Shown: positions 37,001-49,000 of the stretch, one piece after another
Numbering within the stretch: the stretch's first letter is position 1
How the letters are laid out: every line of letters starts with the position of its first letter
NCBI RefSeq assembly: GCF_028583425.1
Contig: NC_072796.1
Coordinates: 125,523,464-125,587,463 of the forward strand
DNA: 64,000 bases
Origin: Eublepharis macularius
Lineage: Eukaryota > Chordata > Lepidosauria > Squamata > Eublepharidae
Direction of reading: 5' to 3'
The notes under the pieces: model-generated
Databases searched by the model: none
Seen by the model: the letters and a program-made list of their open reading frames with translations, nothing else
What the model was told of the DNA's origin: nothing
Translations under genes and position numbers: made by a program

Positions 37001-40000
37001 ACCGGAGCACCATTCCAAGGCCTCCTCAAACTTAATCGCAATAGGGCTTGTACCTCAACTTGACCCCTCGTGATTCTGGATAAGTCTTTAGAAGTGCACC
37101 ACTTTAGAAGGTCCACTTACAGTAGTCCTAGATATTTGCTGTATACATTCCCATGTAGCCCATCATGAAACACAGACTAATGCTTCCTAATAATGAATTA
37201 GATAATAGGTTCAGCTAGTTCCCTATGGTTTGCTCTGAGGTAACGGCTCTCCAGGTTCTCAAGTGGAGAAAGTATCTTTCCCAATACTTATTACTGAAGA
37301 TACTTTAACAGGAAGTGGAAGGAATTGAGCATAGGGCCTACTACATGCATAACACAGCCCCTATACAATAGACAATATGGAACTGGATGAGATAATGTTT
37401 TTACATTACAGCCAGTCTGGTGTAGTGGTGGTTAAGAGCGGCAGGACTCTAATCTGGAGAACCGGGTTTGATTCCCCACTCCTCCACTTGAAGCCAGCTG
37501 GGTGACCTTGGGTAATTCTCTTAAGAGCGGCAGGACTCTAATCTGGAGAACCGGGTTTGATTCCCCACTCCTCCACTTGAAGCCAGCTGGGTGACCTTGA
37601 GTCAGTCACTTAAGAGCGGCAGGACTCTAATCTGGAGAACCGGGTTTGATTCCCACTCCTCCACTTGAAGCCAGCTGGGTGACCTTGGGTAATTCTCTTA
37701 AGAGCGGCAGGACTCTAATCTGGAGAACCGGGTTTGATTCCCCACTCCTCCACTTGAAGCCAGCTGGGTGACCTTGAGTCAGTCACTTAAGAGCGGCAGG
37801 ACTCTAATCTGGAGAACCGGGTTTGATTCCCCACTCCTCCACTTGAAACCAGCTGGGTGACCTTGGGTCAGTCACAGCTTCTCGGAACTCTCTCAGCCCC
37901 ACCCACCTCACAGGGTGTTTTATTGTGGGGATAATACAAAGTATTATCATTACTTTATAAACTGCTCTGAGTGGGCGTTAAGTTGTCCTGAAGGACGGTA
38001 TATTATTATTATAAATAAGGCAGCTTCATAGAAATATACAAGAGTGTCCCTGTTTACAAGTTGAAAAGTATGATGAATGCTGACTTAGAACTGCACTCCA
38101 AAGTTGGCTAACAGCCCCAACATCTTCTCGTCATGTAGCTTTTCAGGGACAGGCCTGAAAACAGCTTAGATGTTCTCCGGTTCTTAGGGTTTCCTTCCCA
38201 ATTATAATGGTGGACCATTTGTTCTTAAGGAGCTAGCCTCCTACATTTCATTTAAACCTTTCAAAGTTATCATTACCAGTTATATTCTATCCTTTTCTTA
38301 TTGCAGCTGCCTATTCCATGACTCTTGAATGCATAAACAATATACCCAGGGCTTTTTTTCTGGGAAAAGAAGTGGTGGAACTCAGTGGGTTGCCCTCGGA
38401 AAAAATGGTCACATGGCTAGTGGCCCCGCCCCCTGATCTCCAGACAGAGGGGAGTTTAGATTGCCCTCCGTGCCACTCAGCGGTGTGGAGGGCAATCTAA
38501 ACTCCCCTCTGTCTGGAGATCAGGGGGCGGGGCCACCAGCCATGTGACCATTTTCAAGAGGTTCTGGAACTCCGTTCCACAGTGTTCCAGGTGAAAAAAA
38601 GCCCTGAATGTACCATTTTGTGTTTAAAACTGTAGACCCCAGTCAGGTAGCATTGACGCAGTAACCAGTCCTACCAAATCCACCAAGACTTTCTCCTAAA
38701 CAAGGATAGCAGCTTAAGAGACTTACAGTGAAATCCTAAACAGAGTTACTCCAGTCTAAGCCCAGTGAAATCAGTGGACTTAGACCAGCGTAACTTTGCT
38801 CAGGATTTCATTGTTGAAGTCCAATGACCAGAAAAGAAATCAAACCTATCAGTACTTGAACTGAATCTAGCAATATGAGCAATCCAGACCACACAGACAA
38901 TTCTCCTAAAACGCACACCTGTCTATCAGAAGATGATTTGCTGTTTTGCTTTGTTTGTACTCCTCAAATTGCTCACTGCAGGATGACTGCTCACTGTAAT
39001 TAAGGTTATTTTGGAATAAATTGTTCGAAGGCTGTAATACGCAGACACTTCTGTGAGTTCAGCATGTTTTGCCTCTCATGCATGAATTTTCTGAAAGCTG
39101 CATCTAGGTTTAATGCTTCAGTGGAGCAGAACATCTACATACCCGAACAACATAGTTGAAGCGCCTGGAATCCAGAATAGCACTTGAAAAATCAAGCCTG
39201 TTGAAAGCTTCTCCAAGGGTGCAGTAGCCATGACGCTGAGAAGAGAGGGAAGAACGAAAATTCGTGAGGGGTTTGTATTAAAAGATTCTGAACTGTCATA
39301 CCACATTAACGCCGGTGTCAAAGGAAAGGCTTACACCACCAGCGACTGGGCTCCAATGTTAACACAGTATGCGTATTTTAGAGAAAAGAACTGAAATCTA
39401 TTCATGCACCCAGTTTGGGCACTCCCAAGGATTGCACAGGGTAGAAAACAATTATAGGATGCGATGGCTGCATTCAGTTGCAATTACATTTCCCTTAGGT
39501 ATGAACACTGTTTGTTTGCTGTGGATGTCCACTCCCCTCATTCTTCTTTCCTCCTCACACACTCAGAGCTTGACTGAAAACTTTCCAGTCTGATCAAAGT
39601 CCAATTTTCCATAATGTCCAAATGCCTGGGCAAATGACAATTTGTTTTCTACCCACAAATCAGAATTCTGAGCCTTGGTTTAATCACAGTTTGCGGGGTG
39701 TAAACTATGAGGTCGGGCACCCACATTTGGATGTCACGGGGATTTGGAGTTTGAAAGCTTCCTGGTTTGATTAATCGAGTTCTGTGTGCTAGAAGGAGAG
39801 TTGGAGAAAGGATGGGGAAGGTGGAAACACAGCAAACAAACAAGCTGTATTTGTGCCCAACGCCAACAAAACCCTGCTTGTCATAATTTCGGAATGCAAC
39901 CCCGATTAAGAGAATTTGGGTACTCCGTGCTGGCCTCCTGAAACATAGCAGTTGGACTGATCCGTGAAACCAAATCAAAATGAGACATTACAGAACACAT

Positions 40001-43000
40001 GGCTGCCTCTACATGTTCCAACTATGGCAGACCCCTCAAAAGGAAGGCGCCCCAGAGCAGCTGAAAGAATCTCTTTACTGGCCCCTCTTGGCTGCCCATA
40101 CATCCAAGATTCCCACGGTGCAACGTACAGAGAAGAGGAGCTCTCACAGCTGAGCTACATATTCTGCTGAGCTACACAGAACAGCCCTCCTCGTGTTATA
40201 TCACTTCAGAATGCAAGCAGGGAAATATCACGATTAGCGCACCTTCACATCAAACACCTTCTGCTAACAGAAGATGAGCACATGTCAAAGAAAGGACTAA
40301 GCTAGAACGCTCTCCCATAACAAGCTAGATTTCCATAGTCTTTATTTTTCAAAACAGCATGAAAAGTTTCATATACACTGCTGCCCAGCTATGGGCTAAA
40401 GTGGTACAATCCCCGTAGAGCAAGATCTTACAATTCTCTTAAACGGGTAGTTTTGTTCCGAGGTCCTTAAACTTATTGAGTCTGTGGAATTCTGAGAAAG
40501 CTTAGCGGGCACCACAACAAAATGGTTACCATTGGAGGAGGGACCAATCATAAAATAGCTGCCATGAGGGGGCGGGGAGGGTGGATTTCAAAATGTTGGG
40601 AGGTTCCGAGCCAAGCATCTTCTTATGATGGAGGCACCTGTTTCCAAACAGGTGCTCCCTATAGATGCAAAGGTAAGGTAATGCTTCTGGAATCTCTTGA
40701 AGCACTTCATGCTCCAGTGAAGTGGAAAAAAGCCAGGATTTGGCTCTTTGCTTTGGACACAAGACACACACAGGCTGGCACCACGGTTCCCCTGGACACC
40801 AAGTTGGAGATCACTGGCTTAGTTCCTAGACCCAAACAAACACCTTCAATAAAAGATACTCTGGTCTTAGTCATTAGGTAAAGGTAAGCCCTTGTGCAAG
40901 CACGGAGTCGTTGCTGACCCATAGGGGGGACGTCACATCATGATGTTTTCATGGCAGACTTTTTAAGGGGTGGTTTGCCATTGCCTTCCCCAGTCATCTA
41001 CACTAGAGTGGTAAGCTGCAGTATTGCAGCCCAAGCTCTGCTCACGACCTGGGTTCGATCCTGGCGGAAGCTGAGTTCAGGTAGCCGGCTCAAGGTTGAC
41101 TCAGCCTTCCATCCTTCCGAGGTTGGTAAAATGAGTACCTGGTTTCCTGGGGGTAAAGTGTAGATGACTGGGGTCTTAGCCATTACAAGACAGTTATAAG
41201 CCGCACCTGCTGTGATGCATGGAGGGAGAGTATGTTGTATTAGATAAAATTAAACTAGTATACTCACTTCTTTTGTGCTTCCCTTGTGAACGTAAATCCA
41301 TTTTTCTTGATGAAAATCTGTTCAAATGGAAAACATAATTGCCTTAAAACCACAAATTCTGATCCCATTCCAAATGTACTGCTTTCTACCTGGGTTTTAA
41401 TTTTTTTCCCATTGCAGAAAAGCAGAAAATAGAACAAAGGTGATTCATTTTGCTTCTGAAGTCTTTGCATTGGAACAACAAAGTTTCAGGCAGTGTTGCT
41501 GAAGATAGCATATAAATTAATTAGCATATAAATTAATTATAAACAAACTATGTATCAGAATTTATTATGAGCCTTCTGTTCCTTGGGTCCTGACAAAAAT
41601 AATGTGGCTTACTAGCTACTCAAATTGATAAGAAATTGCTGGATATTCTAACCATTGGTTTTATTAATTCTGGTGAAGTACGAGATCCGGTGCGAATCCA
41701 AGCCACCACCCTTCCATCCAAAGTCACAATTCTAAAAAGAAAAAAGCATAATAGCGTGTGGAGAAATTAATATTACCTTTATATTACGATTTGCATAAAA
41801 CTAGGATAGGTTTTGTCACAATGTATTATTTGAACATCTTATGTAAAATAGAATGGATTTATCTACATCTGAATCAAAGGAACGATGGAACCAGGTGTTT
41901 GAGTAGAACAAGAAGATATCCTGTTTCTAAGTGTTTCATTTCAGGCCTAGTTCACACATGCAGGAAAATGAGAGAGGTCTGTGGTGGTAGAACAAACCAC
42001 ATCTTTTCAGAATGCCTGTCAAGAGTTCTGGAATGCTCTTTGCTGTTGAAAATTCCTTGCAAAGGAAAAAAAAAGCGGGTATAGAATGCTGCCATTTCGT
42101 TTTCTATCTGCAGGGGGGCTTCATTTGTGAAGTAATTTTCAAAGATGGAACCCATCACTCAGAACCTCAAATGGGGCAGCCCATTCTACCACCACATTCC
42201 CTTATACACATTAACCAGGCCACAAATGAAATCCTGATTAGAAAATTATTCATTTCTGCCTTTTCCACATAGCCCCCTTTTCTCAGTAATGTACATTTTC
42301 CTATTTGGACTGCCACTGGCAGGTTACAAATAACCCCTTAGATGAATTTATCTTAACGGTTTTCATTTATTTTATGCTTTCTGTCCTTTTAGACATTCAT
42401 CATCCTGAGCATTTGGCAGATACGTTTAAAGAGAACCTATCCATGCATGTAGGGATGCATACGTGCAAGAGGGGGAAGGAGAACGAAAGAAGTTGGAATC
42501 GGTTCACTTGAATGTACGATCGGAAAAAATTACTCTCCTGCCAAATGTGAACGACAAAAAAATCAGAACTCAAAAACAAGCATGAAGCAAGGATTAATAT
42601 CCCAGGCGTACGTCTCCATGCTGCAATGGATCCAAGTTTTCTGGCTAAGGTCAAAACATGGGTGCAAAATCTCTCCAGAGAATTCTGGAAGAGCTACAAA
42701 GGTCATTTCTTTGTGTGAGAAGTGGAGCGTTTTTTCCCTCCAAACACTGATGTTTATTGTTATTTTGGGCTTTTAAAAAAGTCTCCCTAACCAAGGTCTT
42801 ACATTGAATCCTTGTCTTGCTGTTCAGCTGGTCCTTCTTTCTCTTTTTCGCCGCAACGTCACAGTTGATGCTGTTGAAAATGTTCTCCTTCTCGTAGCCT
42901 TCTTTTCTGCAGTAACTGCGGACAACATCAGGAAAGGGGAAATGTTTTTAATTTCTCCTGCATTTGTTGAAAATGGAACTTTTTCCCCTTTTAATATCCC

Positions 43001-46000
43001 GGAGGAGGCGATTTCCAGAACCCTATACTTCACTTTAAGGCCACCTAGAGTTGTTAACTCCAGTTTAGGAAATTCCTGGAGATTTGGGAGCGGTGCCTGC
43101 AGAGGGTGGAGTCAGAGGCAAGCATGGAGCTCAGCCGGAAGGGACTGCCATGAAGTCCGTCCTCCAACGTTGCCATTTCCTCCAAGGGAACTGATCTCTA
43201 TAGTAGGACTGCCAGCCTCCAGGTGGTAGCTGGAGATCTCCCAGAATTAGAACTGATCTCCAGGAAACAGAGACCAGTTCCCCTGGAAATGGCTGCTCTG
43301 GATGAACTCTATGGCAGTGTACCCCACTTAGGCCCCTCCCCTCCCCAAACTCCACCCTCTCCAGGCTCCACCCCCCCAAATCTCTAGCCTGGACCTGGCA
43401 ACCCTACTCTATAGTCTGGAGACGAGTTCTAATTCCAGGAGAACTCCAGGCTCCACCTGGATGTTGGCAACCTTAAGACCACCTAAGGCTCACCTTCCTG
43501 CTTAGACCACCCCCACCCACCTCCGGTCTCAGGGATATCTAACAGGAATTTGCTAGGAGCAGAATACGTTTCTGTTCTGTAGCTTACCCAAAATGGCTCT
43601 CTCTCAGGGCCAAGCTACACATGACGAATGACACTTGAACGGCAAGTGGATTGAGTGGAGGGCAAGTGAACAGGGAGAAATACACTTGCCGTTCAAGTGT
43701 CATTCGTCATGTGTAGCTTGGCCCTCATTTGCATGGAGGGAGTTCAGAACACAAGAAGAGCCCTGCTGGATCCATCTAGTTTGGCAACCAGTTGCCCTGG
43801 ACAGCCAACAAACAGGGCACAGAGGCCTCCTAGCACTGACATCCAAAGGTATACTGCCTCTCAGTGTAGAGGCTCTCCCTTTAGACACCATAGCTAAGAT
43901 CAGACACACAAATCGAAGAAAAACAAGTTTTATGCAGGTAGGATCCATGCAACTAACCCCACCCACATGCTTCCAGGTTCCAAAGGGTCCTGGAGAGGCA
44001 CAGCACCAAAAGCATGAGGACATGGCTTGTGTATAGTTCTGGTAATGCTTGCAAGGTATGTAACCAGATGTGCATTTTAATCAGTGGTCCTGATGAGGAC
44101 AAAAAGGTGGGGTATTAGTTTTGTAAATAAATAATGAAATATTATTTGGCAGATACATGGAAAATGTCATTAAGAACGGTCACTCATGGATCCAAGTTGC
44201 TCAGCTTCAACTCAGCCAAACTTTTGATACATCAAAGCTCACATTACTTTCACTGTATACTAGACAAAATATGTTCCTTATCTGCATCTGTATACAGATA
44301 CTTTACTTTGATTGGCAGCAGCTCGCTGAAAACCCTCTCCCAATACATGCTGAGATTCTTTAACTGACGTTTTGAACCTGGGACCTTCTGAACACAAATC
44401 ATGTGCTCTACCAAGGAGACACAGCCTTTTCCTGAGAAAACATATGGAACTGCCTTCCACCGTTTCCAACCACTGGTTCATGTCGCTCAGTACTATGTGC
44501 CTCGGCAAGGATCTCAGGAAGAGAAAGGCCTTTCCCAACCCCTGTTCCATGATATCCTTTAATTGGAAATTAATTGCACTATGCAATGGACTGTCAACTT
44601 GCAGAACATATGCTTTCCCTCTGAGCCGCAACCTTTTCCCCTCTTACATGTCTCTCTGGACCAGAGTGAGAGAAGAGACATTCAACTGATCATGAAGTTT
44701 TAAAAGGTTTATATAAATGAGTTACACCTCTGAGCATTTCCTGTCTTGTACCACCTTTGAAATGCAGGAAACTTCCATCCTGAAAGGGGCAAATCTGGGT
44801 TCAAAACACGATATTTTTATAGGCTGTTCTGACCAGCAGCAGCATAGTTGGCAATCCAAGTGCTGATTATTGCGATCATACCCATCATTAAATGAAAATT
44901 GCACCCTGAACTCCATGACCCTTTGTGATCATCCCTGACCTTCCTTTAACCTCCACCCGCTGCTCTGATGTCACACTTCCTTGCTTATGTCATGTCCAGG
45001 CATCTTCAGGGCATGGATACACTCAGGTTTCATGCACCTGTAGGTTGCTATTCTCATTTGGAAAGGTCTATAAATAATACAGTATTGGGAGAAGAGTTGG
45101 AACAACTCAGTTTACACCTGGAGATGAGCAATACAGGACTAAGAGCTACTGCACGCATCATGTGGCATGATGTCCCAGGGACTGTACCATTTCAGACTGC
45201 CTGGGAGCATGGAATGTCACGTCTGTCCTTGGAGGGAAAAAATCATGCCAAACTTGTATGTCAGGGAGGATATTCCTAGCATAGCTATCCCCCTCTTGCA
45301 TTAATTTTCTAAATGCAAGGAGTGCTCCCCCCCTACCATCCCTTGGAGATAATTCAAGCAAGCAGGGCTTTTTTTCAGCAGGAACACAGTGAAACGGAGT
45401 TCCAGCACCTCTTGAAAATGGTCACATGGCCGGTGGCCCCGCCCCCTGATCTCCAGACAGAGGAGAGTTTAGATTCTAAATTCCCCTCTGTCTGGAGATC
45501 AGGGGACGGGGCCACCGGCCATGTGACCATTTTCACCAAAGGCGATTTAAACTTAAAAAAAAATCCCCCCTTGTTCCAGCTGACCCAAAGTGACATCATT
45601 GTGCAGTCCAGAGTTCCATCACTGAGTTCCACTACCTCTTTTCCCAGAAAAAAAGCCCTGCAAACACGTAACCCTCACCTACAGTCTGAAACCACACAGA
45701 TCTAGTAACTTTGCAGTACATGCGGAATGGTTCTAAGACCTCTTTCTGCGCTGTGTTTCTCTCCTTCTTAATGCTGGCTTAAGCAGGAGAATGTCCAAAA
45801 CGCATCAGAGCATGCAGAGACTGCCACAACTCTTGGTTCATTTGCACTCCATTTCCCCTCTAGTCACGTAACTGATGGGCATATGCAAAAAAGCAACTTT
45901 GCTGGGAGCTTAAGCATGTCTTCATCCTGATTCCTCTTGCCCAGGGTTTTTATTGATGCTCATTATGTCCCTGTATATTGGTAAAACCGTACACAAGCAT

Positions 46001-49000
46001 CACCAGAAAGATCCTTAATCACACCATATAGACAACTGAATCAAGGATTTTTCGGGGAGTTGCAGTGTTTTATCAGTGTGCACATGCTATCAGTAACACA
46101 GTGGGGGGGGGGTTGCCATGTCAAACTACACATGCACAGCATCCTGAACAAAAATAATTCTAAAAAATGGAACAAAAGGATGTCAAAACGTCAGAATAGC
46201 CATGTTAACAGGCTAATGGTTTACCTAGTTCAACATTCCGATTTACCCAGCGGCCAACCAGATACCCCTGCAAGGTTTGCATGCATGGTATTCAGGCCAA
46301 AGCTTCTCTTGGTTATTGCCACCCCTCCCCAGCACCGGTATTCAGAGGGTTGGGGTCTCTGAACATGGAGGTTCCATTTAACCATGGGGGCTAATAGTCA
46401 CTGAGATACCTGTCCTCCACAGAGAATTCCTAATTCATGTTTGACATCATTTATACCTAGCCTTTCTCCCCAGTGGGGGCCCTAAAGCAGTTTACATAGT
46501 TCTCCTTACCTCCATTTTATTCTCACAACAATCCTGTGAGGTTGGTTAGACTAAGAGTATGTGACTGGCCCAAGGTCACCCAGCGGGCTTCCATGGCAGA
46601 GCAGGGGGTTCCAACCTGGAGGCTCACAGATCCTAGTCAGTGGGAAAGAGCAAGTGTCCAGTAGCAATGATAAGACTAACAAAATTAGTGGTAAGGTATG
46701 AGCATTTGTGATCACAGCTGCCTACTTCTCCAGATATCATCTCTGAAGAACTGAGCTGTGGTTCACGAAAGCTCATACCCTACCACTAATTTTGTGCTAC
46801 TGGACTCTGGCTCTTTTCCCCTGCTACAGATAAACACAACTACCTATCTAGATCCTAGTTAGATACTCTGTTCCTCACACAACACTGACTCTGACACTGC
46901 TGGATGTTTCATTTTGCTGTTTTGTTAATTTATGTTTTTAGAGTTTGGCGGGTACAAGATGGTTTTCTTTTGTTCTGTGAACTGCCTCAAGCACTTCAGT
47001 GCAGAGGAACTATGAAAAATATCCTCGATGAATTAATTAACAAGGCAGAGAAACAGGGTTTAACATAACCATGGCTGCATAATTGTTCTGGATGATTTGA
47101 ACAACCAACGTCAGAACGAACGCACACGAGGGCACACGCATTATGCAATCTGTTCCCACAAGGGCCTTTATTTCAAAGACAGCTGAACAATTGTGTCAGG
47201 CTAACTGGACTGCACTAACATTCTATATAGGTTATCAGATACTTGTGCTAATTATTCTTTTTATATTATGATAGTATATCCTGGGTCATGAACTGAAGGA
47301 CAATGAACGCCTCTGCTGCAGAAAGATATCAGGTTCCCGCTTTCTTTTGTAACAAGATCTTGTTTGTTCTGAATCATCTTTAGACAGCTGACTCTGTTGT
47401 TTAATCTCCTGGCCAGGTCATGGCATTTATATAAAACCTCATTCTTAATTGGCTAATATTAAAAAAGGAACATCTTGGCAGGTAGCCATCAAATGGGGGG
47501 GGGAAATTGCCCTTTTACCTTGTGCGATATAGCAGAAATTAATCACCAACCACCCCATTATCTTGTATTAGGAACTGCAAAGATCAAGACATCCCAAGAG
47601 CAATGCAAAAGGATGGAACAGGAAAACTAATTTCTCAAGCTCCCCCCTGCCCCTCCTGAAAAAGAATTCTTGGAGGATTTATTCTATGAAAAAGAATGGG
47701 AGAAAGCATGCAAGTGAAAAGGGAACTTATATCCGCCCTGAGCCTGCGAAAGCGGGGAGGGCGGAATTTAATTTAATTTATTATATTTATATTATATAAG
47801 AACTCAAGGTTCGGTGGTAGAGTGTCTGCTTTGTTGCAGAAGGCATCCAGTTAAAAAGATCAGGATGCAGACCCTGGAAAGCTACTGACAAGTCTGAGCT
47901 AAACAGACCACGGGTCTGACTATTTTGAAGCAGTTTCATGCGCTCCACATAAGAACAGACATGCTGGGACTGACCAATGGTCCAGCCAGCCCAGTATCCT
48001 AGTTCCACCACTGGCCAGTCAGATGCCACAGGGGCCAGGGCAGCCCACAATTAAGACTTGCTGGCCACTAACTACTCCCCAGTATCTGCCTGTCAGCAGC
48101 ATTCTGTCTCCGAATTTGGGAGGAAGCCCCAGAGATTTGTTTTTGAAGTTCCTAGCGTGTCATAACATCACTTCCTGTTCTGAAACAGGAAGTGACTTGC
48201 ATGTGCTGCCCCCTGCTGTTTCATTTTTATTTACTTATACTCCGGTGAACGAGGGTGGGGGACAAGAAGCAACACCGGGCAGTTCCCTGCCATTACTTGG
48301 TAAGTCCCAAAATATAGAGCAACACGGTAATACTGCTATCAGACAAGAAGAAAATTCCCGTGTACTATAATGCCTCCACAATCAACAATAAAGCGTGTAA
48401 TATTGTTTCCAGAATTATTTATTCACCAATATATAAGGGGTATATTAAACAACTTGTATTTCAAATTATCTCTCTTAGCACATTCAAGAACTGTACCACA
48501 TATTGCACTCCCCCTCAACCTCAATCATATAGGCATTTCAGACGTCCTGTAATTATTCTATTAAAGTGTCACGTGCTCCAAGTGCTATAATTGTTACAAT
48601 TAAAGTGCATTTACTGGTCAGGCATCCTATGACACTACTTTTCCTATACAGGGTTTAAATTGCCTTGTTCACAATTATAATATACAGTCACAATATAGGT
48701 GCAGTCCAAGAATGATTCCAGACACTGTGGGTGTCACAGCTCATGGGTAGACCTATGTCCTTCCAATATACGTTGTAAACTCTGTGACTGAGTTCTCTAA
48801 CGGACGGTCCAGATCCTTGTAAGGTCCGTTTCCAAAGTTCTTTTTCAAAGAGCACAGTAGCTGGAAAAACATACATAGTCATAAAGAATCCCTGAGTATC
48901 TAATATTTACACTAATACATTCATGGTACAATATACTCACTCAGAGATTCTTGCAATTAACCTTCCATATCCCCTTCTAGTATTCCAATTACTTCCATCT

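Larger units (their letters stand above)
28443..39142 (-). other. FBXO32: FBXO32 intron 4 (10.7 kb)
   Basis: Mostly unique-looking DNA with dispersed repeats listed separately. Nothing is recognised at 28450-29370, 29950-30980, 31490-33400, 34220-36780, 37020-37400 and 38820-39140. Confidence 0.7.

Noticed and set aside
37432-37875. Possible CRISPR array
   Set aside because: Units abut with no variable spacers, derive from a SINE, and the genome is a vertebrate.
37411-38015. tRNA genes at the many A-box/B-box matches
   Set aside because: All belong to SINE heads followed by SINE bodies and tails; none folds as a complete tRNA in my reading.
42804-43229. 141-codon + strand frame across FBXO32 exon 2
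   Set aside because: It is antisense to exon 2 and runs into the nested hAT-like elements.
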